DNA of 64,000 nucleotides from Niastella soli (GTDB taxonomy: Bacteria; Bacteroidota; Bacteroidia; Chitinophagales; Chitinophagaceae): positions 1,517,061-1,581,060 of the forward strand of contig NZ_JAGHKO010000001.1 of the NCBI RefSeq assembly GCF_017742245.1. The letters run 5' to 3'. Below, piece after piece: positions 1-9,438 of the stretch. The position numbers were made by a program, and so were the translations under genes. Each line of letters begins with the position of its first letter. Within the stretch, counting starts at the first letter, position 1. A model generated the notes under the pieces. It did not search any database. It was not told where the DNA came from and worked only from the letters and a program-made list of their open reading frames with translations.

Positions 1-3000
1 ATAGGCTCATCTTCCACCACCATAATGGTAGCCGCATCGGTGATCTTTTCAATTACGGGGATATTTTCCTTCTCCGGTTGCCGTTTGCCGGTAGTGAACA
101 TGGCTGAAAGTGTAGCGTACAGCTCGTACAATTTTATCGGTTTGGAAAGAAACCCGTGGATGCCCAGTTTTTCTGCCTGTCGCTGGAACATATTTTTTTC
201 CAGCGATGACAACATCATAATAACCGGTTGCGGATAGCCGGGTGACGACCTGCGCATTTCCTGCACCAGTTGCATGCCATCCATCTCGGGCATATGGTGA
301 TCGGTTAAAATGAGATCGAGCGATTCACCGTTATGATGTGCTTTGTGTAAAATAGCCAGGGCTTCCCGGCCATTGTGGGCAGTTTCGCAGGGAATGTTGA
401 AATAGCGGAATATTTCCTGCATCAGCCAGCGGTTGCTGGCATTGTCGTCGACTACCAGTACTTTTTGTAATGGCGGCCGGTACACGCCGGTTATTTGCGG
501 TTCGATGTTTACAATTTCAAGCGGCAGCTTTAAGGTAAAGGTGCTGCCCCTACCGGCTTCGCTTTCTACCTGTAAGCTGCCATCCATTAATTCGGCCAGG
601 CTTTTTGATATGGTGAGCCCCAGGCCTGTACCGCCGTATTTGCGTGTAGTGGAAGAGTCAGCCTGGGTAAAGCTGTCAAATATTTTGATCAGTTTTTCCT
701 TAACAATGCCAATACCGGTATCCCGCACGGACAGTTCTATGTCGATACACTTCTTACCTTCTTTAGCATACATATTGCCCGACTTTTTCAGCGACACGAA
801 TATTTCACCCTTTTGGGTAAACTTGATGGCATTGCCCAACAGGTTTACAAATACCTGGCGTATACGAACCGGGTCGCCGCTTACCCGGGAAGGTAGCAGC
901 GGATCAATATGGCAAACCATTTCCAGCTTTTTTTCAAAAGCTTTTACTGAAAGAATATCTATGGCTTCTTCCACCAGCTCATCGATCCTGAAAGAAGTAT
1001 TATCGATCTGCAGTTTGCCTGCTTCCAGTTTTGAAAAGTCGAGAATATCGTTGATAATATCCAGCAACCCATACGCCGATTTCTTTACATTTTCCAGGTA
1101 ATCGCGCTGAGAGTGCTGTAAGTTAGTAGTAAGCACCAGATCGGTAAAACCAATGATGCCATTCATGGGCGTACGTAATTCATGGCTCATATTGGCCATG
1201 AATTCACTTTTTGCCTGGTTGGCCGATTCGGCCATATCTTTTGCCTGCACCAGCTCCTGTTCCATTTGTTTCCGCTCGATGGCGGCAGCCAGGGTGGCAG
1301 CAAAGGATTGCAGAATGCTGAATTCGGTGATGGTCCAGTCGCGTTCCTGTGTTTTGTCGCCAAAGCTTACAAATCCCCAGAAATAGTTCATGGTAAAAAC
1401 GGGCAGGACCGCAGTAGTTTTAATGCCACGATCGGCATAAAATTCCCGCAATTCAGGGTCCTTTATGTTCTTAACATGGCTGCAGAAGATCTCTTCCCTA
1501 ATTAGGGTTTGGAAAAGAGCAGACTTACTGTTCAGTTCGTTATTCTGACAGCCGGCGGGGCGATAGAGCAAATCATCGCTGGCACTATCCCATTGCCACA
1601 ACCGGCTGGTGTACCATTTATCTTCGGCCAGTACAAATTCATTTTTGTATACATTCAGGTTATCAACCTGCAATTTCATGCCCAGCAATTGAATAGCTTC
1701 ACCAATGGCCTGGTCAAGGTTGTTATTACTGATCAACAGGTGGGTCGCTTCGGATACTGCCTGTAGTAACTGGTCCTTACGACGCAGGTTTTCTTCCACT
1801 TTTTTTAGTGGAGTAATGTTATGCACAAAGCCCAGAACACCCCAAACATTGCCTTCCGGATCTTTCAACGGTACTTTTACCGTACTCATGGTATGTAACT
1901 TACCGTTGGCAAAATTCGGCTCCTCGGGTATATATATAACATTACCTGTTTTCACTACTTCATCGTCATCGGCCCAAAATCCACGGATGCCGCGGCTAGG
2001 ATCGCCAGTAACATATTCGGCCTGAAAGCCTACTTCCAGGTCGTCTTTACCAATGATCTCCCCAGGCGATTTGCGGAGTGAATCGGCACAGGCCTGGTTG
2101 ATAAGCAGGAACCGGTGGGAAGGATCTTTTATAAATATCCAGTCGGGAGTTGAGTTAATAATGGTACGCAGCAGCTCTTCCGATTGCTTTACTTCAACCA
2201 GCAGTTGTTCCCGTTCCACCTCTGCTTTCTTTTGTTCGGTGATGTTACGTGTGGTGGAAATGATCTTAACCACCTGGTTATATTCTTTTACCGGCTTTAA
2301 AATACTTTCCAGCCAGATATACTCATTCCTGTTTGTTCTGATGCGATAACGCAGGGTGAGGTTATCAATTCTACCTAAAACAGTGCTGTTATGGTGAAGG
2401 GTAAAAAAAGGTACATCGTCGGGGTGAACGAATTCAGTGATGGAATGACCTTCCATTTCTTCGCGCAAATACCCCAGCGCTTTTTCTACCGAGGGCGATA
2501 CATACTGAAAAACCCCATCGGGGCTGCTTACCGAAATGATATCCTCCGCATGTTCGGCCAACAGACGGAACTTTTGTTCACTGTTTTGCAGATCGCGGTA
2601 GTTCTGTTTATTGGTGCGTAACAGGGGATCTATAACCAGGAAAATAAGACAGATAAGGGCAATGATCAGCGAAATGAATTTGCCGGTATTGATGTTGGAA
2701 GATTCCTCCATTCTATCGGTTACCACACCAGTATACCGTTGGACCACCTCATTCATAAGAGGATAGAACTTTTTTTCGCTATACAGGATCTGTTGTTTGT
2801 ATAAAGCGCCGTTGATGGCCAGCAACTGACTATCGGCCTGGAATACCTCCTGGGCAACGGCAATAATGGCTTTAATGTGGGTTTGTGCATTGGTAAGATC
2901 GCGGGTGATCTCAAGCAGGTCATTGGTAACCGGTTCGTCCTTTACGATCTTTATTTTGTCGCGCAAAAACTGGTTGCCGGTAATAAAAGAATCGGTAGCG

Positions 3001-3248
3001 TTGTGTAATTGCTCCCGGATGGCCTGTGTTTCGGTTTCGGGCAGATTTCCCTTGGTAAGCAACATTACGTCCTTGGTAATGACCTGACACAGCGTTTGTT
3101 GCTGCCCGCTTATATTCACCAGCTTTACCATTTCCTCATTCTGTTTGCTGGACAGATGGATCATGTAATAGCCGAAAAAGTTGAATAAAAGCACAGCCGC
3201 AAGCAGTACTACACCAATTCTTACCAGTTTACGAAAGGGACTGTTCAT
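1..3248 (-). CDS. Hybrid sensor histidine kinase/response regulator, 3' end cut by window
   Basis: Membrane sensor kinase that autophosphorylates a histidine and passes phosphate to its own receiver domains. Translated from the ATG at 3246-3248: a transmembrane helix at about residues 9-30, a helical extracytoplasmic sensor, a second helix at about 188-208, two PAS domains (about 225-340 and 355-480), a GAF-like region (about 490-640), HisKA with H689 in HELRTP, and an HATPase domain with the DTGIGI and GTGLGL boxes. A receiver domain (VLVVDDN, then [11 protein letters not shown]) starts near residue 923. A second begins near 1070 (IMVVEDEP) and runs off the left edge, so the C-terminus, perhaps with an Hpt domain, is unseen. 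The signal sensed cannot be read from the sequence. No cognate regulator gene is adjacent. Confidence 0.93.
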   Translation of the reverse strand, partial: MNSPFRKLVRIGVVLLAAVLLFNFFGYYMIHLSSKQNEEMVKLVNISGQQQTLCQVITKDVMLLTKGNLPETETQAIREQLHNATDSFITGNQFLRDKIKIVKDEPVTNDLLEITRDLTNAQTHIKAIIAVAQEVFQADSQLLAINGALYKQQILYSEKKFYPLMNEVVQRYTGVVTDRMEESSNINTGKFISLIIALICLIFLVIDPLLRTNKQNYRDLQNSEQKFRLLAEHAEDIISVSSPDGVFQYVSPSVEKALGYLREEMEGHSITEFVHPDDVPFFTLHHNSTVLGRIDNLTLRYRIRTNRNEYIWLESILKPVKEYNQVVKIISTTRNITEQKKAEVEREQLLVEVKQSEELLRTIINSTPDWIFIKDPSHRFLLINQACADSLRKSPGEIIGKDDLEVGFQAEYVTGDPSRGIRGFWADDDEVVKTGNVIYIPEEPNFANGKLHTMSTVKVPLKDPEGNVWGVLGFVHNITPLKKVEENLRRKDQLLQAVSEATHLLISNNNLDQAIGEAIQLLGMKLQVDNLNVYKNEFVLAEDKWYTSRLWQWDSASDDLLYRPAGCQNNELNSKSALFQTLIREEIFCSHVKNIKDPELREFYADRGIKTTAVLPVFTMNYFWGFVSFGDKTQERDWTITEFSILQSFAATLAAAIERKQMEQELVQAKDMAESANQAKSEFMANMSHELRTPMNGIIGFTDLVLTTNLQHSQRDYLENVKKSAYGLLDIINDILDFSKLEAGKLQIDNTSFRIDELVEEAIDILSVKAFEKKLEMVCHIDPLLPSRVSGDPVRIRQVFVNLLGNAIKFTQKGEIFVSLKKSGNMYAKEGKKCIDIELSVRDTGIGIVKEKLIKIFDSFTQADSSTTRKYGGTGLGLTISKSLAELMDGSLQVESEAGRGSTFTLKLPLEIVNIEPQITGVYRPPLQKVLVVDDNASNRWLMQEIFRYFNIPCETAHNGREALAILHKAHHNGESLDLILTDHHMPEMDGMQLVQEMRRSSPGYPQPVIMMLSSLEKNMFQRQAEKLGIHGFLSKPIKLYELYATLSAMFTTGKRQPEKENIPVIEKITDAATIMVVEDEP

Positions 3249-3429
3249 TATTTTTCAGGATACAATACTTACCCAATATATAACTTATTATACATCATTT
3301 GTATTGAATATTGACCCTTGTTTTTTTATGATAAGTAAGGGTATTCCATCAGTTTTTTAGGGATCCGGTGGGAAATCACAACATAGAGGGGAATACGGAG
3401 CGGTGAGTGGTGAGTTGTCAAAGACAAAA

Positions 3430-3463
3430 GGTGAGCCATCCGCCAGCTGGCTGATGACCCACC
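3430..3463 (-). terminator. Probable terminator of mqnC
   Basis: On the minus strand, just after the mqnC stop codon, an imperfect stem pairs GGTG with CACC, CATC with GATG and GCCA with TGGC, followed by TTTTG. The U tract is short, so strength is uncertain. Confidence 0.5.
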
Positions 3464-3474
3464 TATCGTTATAG

Positions 3475-4599
3475 CTAATAATCTATCACCTGCTCTTCAA
3501 TTACTTGTGGCATTTGGCGCCATTCGTACTGCTGGTTACGCAATTGCGGTTCAAAGCCGGCCTCCTTAATGGCCTGTTGAATACTTTTATACGTAAAGCG
3601 GTGCGGCGCACCGGCGGCACTAACCACGTTTTCTTCCAGCATAATACTGCCAAAATCGTTCGCTCCGGCGTTCAGGCAAATTTGGGCGGTTTGCTTACCT
3701 ACAGTAAGCCAGGAAGCCTGGATGTTCTTCACATTGGGCAGCATGATGCGGCTGATGGCGATCATGCGAATATATTCATCGGGCGTGGTGAGGTTATGCA
3801 CCCCGCGGATCTTCGTCAATAAGGTATCTACATCCTGGAAGGTCCAGGGAATAAAGGCGAGGAAGCCCTTGGCTTCGGCTGGTTTTCTGCTTTGTACTTC
3901 CCTGATCTTCACCAGGTGTTCAAAACGTTCGCGAACGGTTTCCACATGGCCGAACATCATAGTGCCGGAGGTGGTAATGTTCAGTTTATGCGCTTCGTGC
4001 ATAATATCGAGCCACTCCTGAGAGCCGCATTTACCCTTTGAAATGAGGCGGCGAACGCGATCTACCAGAATTTCGGCACCGGCGCCAGGGAGGCTGTCCA
4101 TACCGGCCTCTTTCAGGGCGGTCAATACTTCCCGGTGGGTCGATTTTTCCAGTTTGGTGATGTGCGCAATTTCAGGGGGCCCCAGGGTGTGCAATTTAAT
4201 AGTGGGGTACAGCTGTTTCAACTGTTTGAAGAGGTCAACATAGAACTGTAATCCCAGTTCGGGGTGGTGGCCACCCTGCAGCAATAATTGATCGCCACCC
4301 CAGCGGATGGTTTCATCAATTTTCTTTTTATAGGTAGCTATATCTGTTATGTAAGCATCGGCATGGCCCGGTATGCGGAAGAAGTTACAAAACTTACAAT
4401 TGGCAATACATACATTGGTGGTATTAACATTCCGGTCTATTTGCCAGGTAACTTTACCATGCGGGACCTGTTTTTTACGCAACTCATTGGCTACAAACAT
4501 AAGTTCTGTCAATGGGGCTTGTTCAAACAGTGCCATTCCTTCCTCAATGGTCAGCATATCAAAATTTAGGGCTTTCGCATATAGCTCATCCAAGTGCAT
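3475..4599 (-). CDS. mqnC: Cyclic dehypoxanthinyl futalosine synthase (MqnC)
   Basis: Radical SAM enzyme that cyclises dehypoxanthine futalosine in the futalosine route to menaquinone. The radical SAM cluster motif CX3CX2C is C64-C68-C71 (CIANCKFC). The segment DRNVNTTN just before it and the PGAGAEIL motif in the middle are typical of MqnC rather than MqnE. The 374-residue length fits the family. It stands alone here, with no other mqn gene in view, as is usual when the pathway is scattered. It fits the menaquinol-oxidising alternative complex III operon 23 kb away. A TAnnTTTG box lies about 20 bases before the start codon. Confidence 0.93.
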   Translation of the reverse strand: MHLDELYAKALNFDMLTIEEGMALFEQAPLTELMFVANELRKKQVPHGKVTWQIDRNVNTTNVCIANCKFCNFFRIPGHADAYITDIATYKKKIDETIRWGGDQLLLQGGHHPELGLQFYVDLFKQLKQLYPTIKLHTLGPPEIAHITKLEKSTHREVLTALKEAGMDSLPGAGAEILVDRVRRLISKGKCGSQEWLDIMHEAHKLNITTSGTMMFGHVETVRERFEHLVKIREVQSRKPAEAKGFLAFIPWTFQDVDTLLTKIRGVHNLTTPDEYIRMIAISRIMLPNVKNIQASWLTVGKQTAQICLNAGANDFGSIMLEENVVSAAGAPHRFTYKSIQQAIKEAGFEPQLRNQQYEWRQMPQVIEEQVIDY

Positions 4600-4618
4600 A
4601 AAAAATTTATTGTAGCAA

Positions 4619-4626
4619 CAAAAGTA
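4619..4626 (-). promoter_or_regulatory. Possible -7 box for mqnC
   Basis: The minus strand reads TACTTTTG here, an exact match to the Bacteroidota -7 consensus TAnnTTTG. I see no good TTG box at the usual distance upstream. The start codon is 20 bases downstream. Confidence 0.35.
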
Positions 4627-4814
4627 CTAAACGAACGGTTCAGAACGAATCGTATATATAGAAATACATAGGTAATTGGTACGCCATTTTCTGCATTTCA
4701 GGTGCCATAAACGGTCATTTAGTTGTTTTTATACCAATGGTTTAGCATTTTCAGATAAATATTTTATCTTACTTATTAATATCCTGGGCCAGCTACCTAT
4801 TTAAACCTCCTCCC

Positions 4815-6014
4815 ATGCGATTGTTGACCATACCCATGCTTTTGGTACTTTTCTCTGTAACATATGTACAGGCACAGGAAGAATTTATTCCCCCGCCTGC
4901 CAAACAGATTACGCGTTTTCCATTCAAATTACTTACCGGTGGCATTATTACAGTAAAAGCCCGGCTTGGCAATTACCCTGATACCCTCAATTTTGTGCTT
5001 GATACAGGCAGCGGCGGGATTTCGCTGGATTCAACCACGGCCAGTTTGTTAAAACTACCTACCCAACTGAGCGACCGCACCATCCGAGGTATTGCCGGGA
5101 TACGCAAGGTATATTTCAGCTACGGACAAACCCTTCACCTGCCCGATCTGCCGGTTGAAAACCTGGATTTTCATATTAATGATTATGATGTTTTGACCAG
5201 CGCGTATGGGGAAAAGATAGATGGGATCATAGGTTTAAGCTTTTTATCGCGCTATATATTAAAGGTTGATTATGATAGCCTGACCATTTCGGTTTTTACA
5301 AAAGGCTCTATCAAATACCCCCGTGGCGGATTTTTGTTGAAACCACTCATACAAACCATTCCGGTTTTGCATGCCAATATCAGAGACAACCGGCCGCTGA
5401 GCTCCCGGTTTTATTTTGATACTGGCGCCGGCATGTGTTTATTATTGTCGGCCGATTTTGTAAGCGACAGCAATTTTGTAAAACCCAAGCGCAAATGGTA
5501 TGCTACCCAGGCGGAGGGTTTGGGTGGAAAAGCCCCTATGAAACAAGGGGTTATAAAACAGTTACAGCTTGGGCCGTATAAATTTAAAAATGTACCTACC
5601 TATATTTTCGATGATGAATACAATGTTACCCAGTATCCCGCTTTAGCCGGATTAATTGGGAATGACCTGCTTCGCCGCTTCAACCTCATCATAAACTATG
5701 AGCGTAAGGACATTTATATGATCCCCAATTCCCATTACAAAGAACAGTTCGATTACTCTTATACCGGGCTGGGCATGTATGTGGTGGATGGGGAAATTCA
5801 GGTGGTGGATATTATGCCTGAATCACCCGCCGAACAGGCAGGTTTTAAACCGGGTGATATAATCATGGCCGTGGCGAATAATTTCAGTAATAATATTCAA
5901 ACCTATAAAAATCTGATGCAAACCCCGGGCGAAAGGCTCAAAGTTTTAGTGCTGCGAAAAGAGGGACCTTACGTGCTTACCTTGAAGGTGAAAAATATCC
6001 TAACCGGGCGTTAA
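4815..6014 (+). CDS. Secreted retropepsin-like aspartyl protease with C-terminal PDZ domain
   Basis: Predicted periplasmic or exported protease. A signal peptide (about residues 1-20, ending VQA) is followed by two retropepsin-like halves, each with a catalytic-type triad: DTG at 63-65 (VLDTGSGG) and DTG at 202-204 (YFDTGAG). A PDZ domain occupies about 315-399 (typical segment AEQAGFKPGDII). Having both Asp motifs in one chain suggests an active site made without dimerisation. This architecture is common in Bacteroidota, usually annotated only as aspartyl protease family protein, and its substrate is unknown. It is monocistronic, followed by a 255-bp gap before the peptidase pair. Confidence 0.85.
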   Translation: MRLLTIPMLLVLFSVTYVQAQEEFIPPPAKQITRFPFKLLTGGIITVKARLGNYPDTLNFVLDTGSGGISLDSTTASLLKLPTQLSDRTIRGIAGIRKVYFSYGQTLHLPDLPVENLDFHINDYDVLTSAYGEKIDGIIGLSFLSRYILKVDYDSLTISVFTKGSIKYPRGGFLLKPLIQTIPVLHANIRDNRPLSSRFYFDTGAGMCLLLSADFVSDSNFVKPKRKWYATQAEGLGGKAPMKQGVIKQLQLGPYKFKNVPTYIFDDEYNVTQYPALAGLIGNDLLRRFNLIINYERKDIYMIPNSHYKEQFDYSYTGLGMYVVDGEIQVVDIMPESPAEQAGFKPGDIIMAVANNFSNNIQTYKNLMQTPGERLKVLVLRKEGPYVLTLKVKNILTGR

Positions 6015-6269
6015 AACGTCTTTTATCAATCACTTTCAACCAAATACCTCAACTTGTCGTTAATTTGTAGCTACTTCCTTCTACGCCCCATCTTTGCCCT
6101 TTGACTGCCATAGCTTTGCTTTACCCTTCGGAACCTTAGGGAAGGAGGGACAGCGGCAGTAAGGCTTGCTGCCTCCGCAAAGCCTCGGCGTCGATGGGCA
6201 AGGCAGGATTGTGGTACGTGTTCTGCACGTAAAGAAGGAAACCTGCTAATTTAAAAGTAATAACGGCAT
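6015..6269. other. Intergenic stretch with short inverted repeats
   Basis: No gene seen. It holds several small inverted repeats: CCTT and AAGG arms around 6126-6146, a GGCAG/CTGCC hairpin around 6155-6173, and a GC-rich CCGCAAAGCCTCGGCGTCG stretch resembling intergenic sequence near 8826 and 28955. A terminator for the upstream protease gene may be among them, but none has a clear U tract. Confidence 0.4.
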
Positions 6270-7508
6270 ATGATACAATTTGAAAAATTCACGCTTTCGA
6301 ATGGCTTACGGGTTATAGTTCATGAAGATCATTCCACCCCCATGGCGGTATTGAATGTGATGTACGATGTGGGCGCCAGGGATGAGGACCCCAATAAAAC
6401 CGGGTTCGCTCACCTGTTTGAGCACCTGATGTTTGGCGGTTCCCGCAATATTGAAGATTTTGAGACCCCGCTACAAATGGCCGGAGGTGAAAACAATGCC
6501 TATACCAGTAACGATGTAACCAATTATTATATAACGTTACCGGCCGAAAACCTGGAAACAGCATTCTGGCTCGAAAGTGACCGGATGCTTTCTCTGGCAT
6601 TCAGCGAGAAAAGCCTGGAGGTACAACGGAAAGTGGTTATTGAAGAATTTAAGGAGCATTACATTAACAAACCCTATGGCGATGTATGGTTCAAGCTGCG
6701 TGAAATGGCCTACAAAAAACACCCCTACCGGTGGATGACCATTGGTAAGGAATTATCGCATATTGAAAATGCCAGCCTGCAGGATGTTAAAAATTTCTTC
6801 TACAAACATTACACCCCCATGAATGCTATATTGGTGGTGGCCGGAAATGTAAGTGTGGAACAGGTACGCCAGCTGACTGAAAAATGGTTTGGGGATATCG
6901 CTGCCGGTGAAAAATACATTCGCCAGATCCCCGCTGAACCAGCACAAACCGAACCCCGCTCCATGGAAGTTAAGGCCAAAGTACCACTGGATGCTATTTA
7001 CAAAGTATTTCACATGGATAATCGCCTTGATCATGGCTATTATGTGGCCGATCTTATTACCGAAGTGCTGGGCGGCGGCGGTTCCTCCCGCTTATATCAA
7101 CAACTGGTAAAAGAGAAAAAATTATTCAGCCAGATAGAATGTTATCATTTTGGAACTGTTGATAAGGGGTTGCTGGCCATTGAAGGCAAACTGGTAAAAG
7201 GGGTAAAAATGGAAGATGCCGAAGCGGCCATCAATGAAGAGCTGGAAAAACTGAAACAAGGTGGCATCAGCGAAAAAGAGCTTACCAAAATAAAGAACAA
7301 AACGGAAGCTACCCTGGCATTTGAGGATATGAGTGTACTTACGCGGGCTAATAACCTGGCCTTTTATGAATTGCTGGGCGATGTAAACCTGTTTAACCAC
7401 GACAGGGATAAATATTTCTCCGTAACCGGTGACGATATTCTGCAATTCAGCCAGAAAATATTCAATCCGAATAATTGCAGTACGCTTAAATACTATAGTG
7501 AGAATTAA
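6270..7508 (+). CDS. M16 family zinc peptidase, catalytic subunit
   Basis: Pitrilysin/processing-peptidase family metalloprotease. The inverted zinc motif HXXEH is intact at H48-H52 (HLFEH), and the distal zinc ligand is in the VVIEEF segment near E125/E126. At 412 residues it is a half-length M16 protein of the mitochondrial processing peptidase beta or PqqF-half type, which works as a dimer. No signal peptide is evident, so it may be cytoplasmic. The next gene, 26 bp downstream, encodes a second M16 chain without the motif. The two probably form a heterodimer, as in other bacterial M16B pairs, with this chain supplying catalysis. Confidence 0.92.
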   Translation: MIQFEKFTLSNGLRVIVHEDHSTPMAVLNVMYDVGARDEDPNKTGFAHLFEHLMFGGSRNIEDFETPLQMAGGENNAYTSNDVTNYYITLPAENLETAFWLESDRMLSLAFSEKSLEVQRKVVIEEFKEHYINKPYGDVWFKLREMAYKKHPYRWMTIGKELSHIENASLQDVKNFFYKHYTPMNAILVVAGNVSVEQVRQLTEKWFGDIAAGEKYIRQIPAEPAQTEPRSMEVKAKVPLDAIYKVFHMDNRLDHGYYVADLITEVLGGGGSSRLYQQLVKEKKLFSQIECYHFGTVDKGLLAIEGKLVKGVKMEDAEAAINEELEKLKQGGISEKELTKIKNKTEATLAFEDMSVLTRANNLAFYELLGDVNLFNHDRDKYFSVTGDDILQFSQKIFNPNNCSTLKYYSEN

Positions 7509-7534
7509 GAATAAAAGACGACTAAAAAGAAGAT

Positions 7535-8821
7535 ATGCTAAACAGAACAGTTGCTCCTAAAATAATAGATCCGGTTCAATTTGAGATAAAATTGCCGGCC
7601 TGTAAAAAATATATATTGGCCAACGGTATTGAAGTGTTTGCGCTTGATATGGGTAGTGAAGATACCTTAATGGTGAACTGGGTTTTTTCGGCTGGTAACT
7701 GGTTCGAAAATAAAAAAAGCGTTGCCGCCGCCACCAATTTTTTATTAAAGAATGGCACCGGCAAACGCAATGCGTTTGATATAAACGAACATTTTGAGTA
7801 CTATGGTTCTTACCTTAACCGCGCCTGTTACAACGAAACTGCGGACATAACGCTGCACACTTTAAGCAAGCACATCAATGAGTTGTTGCCCGTGGTGGCA
7901 GAGCTGGTGCAGGAGTCTGTGTTTCCCCAGGAAGAGCTGGATATTTATATTCAAAATTCGCAGCAACGATTAAAAGTAAATCTGCAAAAAGGGGAATTTG
8001 TTGCCGGCCGGTTGATCGATGCGTATTTGTTTGGCGAGAATCACCCGTATGGAACATACAATGAATTGGCAGATTATGCGGCTCTGAAACGCGAAGACGT
8101 AGTTAATTTTTACAATGAATATTATAAAGAGGGCCGCTGTGTGATCTTTGTAGCGGGGAAATTACCTGCGGATATTATTGACACGCTGGAAAAGTATTTT
8201 GGTCAACTGCCTTTAAAACCACGGATGGGTGGCGCAGAAGTTATTCAGCATCCGCTGCAACCGGCCGCACAAAAGAAGTACGAAATACTGAATGACCCCA
8301 ATGGGGTACAGTCGGCCATTCGTATTGCCCGGCCCTTTCCCAACCGGCACCACCCCGATTTTCAGAAGGTGATGGTGTTGAACAATGTGTTCGGCGGCTT
8401 TTTTGGTTCGCGCTTAATGGGCAACATCCGGGAAGACAAAGGCTATACGTATGGTATTTATAGTTACCTGTTGAACTTTACCAGCACCAGCGGCTGGATG
8501 GTAAGTACCGAGGCAGGGCGCGATGTTACAGCCGAAACGATTAAGGAAATTTATTATGAAATGGAGCAGATGCGCGATGAACCGATCGATGAAGAAGAAT
8601 TGAGTATGACGCGCAATTCCATGATCGGAAGCATCCTGGGCGACCTGGATGGTCCGTTTCAGGTTATAGGTCGCTGGAAAAGCATGATCCTGAACAATGT
8701 AGACGAAAATTATTTTGATCGAAGTGTGCAGACCATTAAAACCATAACGGCCGAAGAGCTGCAGGAGCTGGCGAAGAAATACCTTGTTCCCGATGAGTTC
8801 TATGAGTTAGTGGTGATTTAG
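7535..8821 (+). CDS. M16 family peptidase-like protein, non-catalytic partner
   Basis: 428-residue M16-fold protein. Where the upstream gene has HXXEH, this one reads NFLLKNGTGKRN, so the zinc site is absent. The C-terminal half keeps the family's typical glycine-rich segment (FGGFFGSRLMGNIREDKGY), which in processing peptidases helps bind substrate. The pairing with an active M16 gene 26 bp upstream argues for co-translation and a heterodimer, like the alpha and beta subunits of mitochondrial processing peptidase. This is inference from order and motif loss; the physiological substrate is unknown. Confidence 0.9.
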   Translation: MLNRTVAPKIIDPVQFEIKLPACKKYILANGIEVFALDMGSEDTLMVNWVFSAGNWFENKKSVAAATNFLLKNGTGKRNAFDINEHFEYYGSYLNRACYNETADITLHTLSKHINELLPVVAELVQESVFPQEELDIYIQNSQQRLKVNLQKGEFVAGRLIDAYLFGENHPYGTYNELADYAALKREDVVNFYNEYYKEGRCVIFVAGKLPADIIDTLEKYFGQLPLKPRMGGAEVIQHPLQPAAQKKYEILNDPNGVQSAIRIARPFPNRHHPDFQKVMVLNNVFGGFFGSRLMGNIREDKGYTYGIYSYLLNFTSTSGWMVSTEAGRDVTAETIKEIYYEMEQMRDEPIDEEELSMTRNSMIGSILGDLDGPFQVIGRWKSMILNNVDENYFDRSVQTIKTITAEELQELAKKYLVPDEFYELVVI

Positions 8822-8825
8822 ATCG

Positions 8826-8859
8826 GCCCGCCTACTCCGTTGCGGCGGATTCGGCGGGC
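8826..8859. repeat. GC-rich inverted repeat after the M16 pair
   Basis: GCCCGCC at 8826-8832 and GGCGGGC at 8853-8859 form an inverted repeat with an inner CCG/CGG pair. No U tract follows. The same kind of word (CGCC/GGCG with GTCGAAGC-like sequence) recurs at about 6175-6200 and 28955-28985. Confidence 0.5.
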
Positions 8860-8906
8860 GAGGCAATCGGCGGCGCAAGAGAGTTATTAGTCTCAATAGT
8901 CGCGAA

Positions 8907-8938
8907 CCGTCTGCCGTCTGCCGTCTGCCGTCTGCCGT
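8907..8938. repeat. 7-bp tandem repeat, CCGTCTG x4
   Basis: Four perfect copies of CCGTCTG run from 8907 to 8934, plus a partial fifth (CCGT). They lie between a GC-rich inverted repeat and a hairpin. The function is unknown; a slippage-prone simple repeat. Confidence 0.85.
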
Positions 8939-8952
8939 TTCACGATATACAA

Positions 8953-8991
8953 CAGGCCCGTTCCAATATCGGTACGGGCTTGTTACTTTTT
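8953..8991 (+). terminator. Rho-independent terminator after the M16 pair
   Basis: CAGGCCCGT (8953-8961) pairs with ACGGGCTTG (8974-8982) with one G-U pair, followed by a T-rich tract (TTACTTTTT). It would end the two-gene M16 unit. Confidence 0.7.
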
Positions 8992-9030
8992 CCGGGTTTT
9001 ACCTACATATATAATCAAAACCACATCGTT

Positions 9031-9378
9031 ATGAACTTTATCATGCGTATCATTGTAACCTCCATCATTGCCTTTGGTTTATCGTATATCTTAAGTGGGG
9101 TACATATAAATACGTTCACAACAGCCATTGTGTTGGCCATTGTACTGGCAGTATTAAATGCCATTGTAAAACCCATTCTTATTTTGATCACCTTCCCCAT
9201 AACCATTGTAACATTAGGGCTTTTTTTATTTGTGATCAACGCCCTCATCATTATACTGGCCGACAACTTCATAAAAGGCTTTGCGGTAGACGGCTTCTGG
9301 TGGGCGTTGTTGTTTAGTTTATTACTGTCAATTGTTACTTCGGTATTATATAAAGAAAAAAGCGACGAAAAAGAATAG
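9031..9378 (+). CDS. Phage holin family IV-like (DUF/YvlD-type) membrane protein
   Basis: 115-residue, very hydrophobic protein with four likely transmembrane helices. The segment AIVKPILILITFPITIVTLGLFLFVINA matches the pattern of the superfamily named after mycobacterial four-helix phage holins (YvlD-like). Despite the name these are ordinary chromosomal membrane proteins in most bacteria and no phage genes are near. I chose the ATG at 9031. The longer reading from 8980 would start inside the terminator hairpin and adds a non-conserved hydrophilic lead. The role is unknown. The charged tail KEKSDEKE is probably cytoplasmic. Confidence 0.8.
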   Translation: MNFIMRIIVTSIIAFGLSYILSGVHINTFTTAIVLAIVLAVLNAIVKPILILITFPITIVTLGLFLFVINALIIILADNFIKGFAVDGFWWALLFSLLLSIVTSVLYKEKSDEKE

Positions 9379-9438
9379 CCGCCACTGCTACGAATATTTG
9401 ATTTGCCCTAACTTCATGGTACACTATTTTATTATTGT

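Noticed and set aside
433-1101. 222-residue open frame on the plus strand
   Set aside because: It is antisense to the HisKA/HATPase part of the hybrid kinase, whose domains are unmistakable. Its translation is Ser/Phe-rich without protein-like features.
9031-9378. Phage holin as evidence of a prophage
   Set aside because: The family is named after a phage protein but is widespread in chromosomes; no other phage gene is near.
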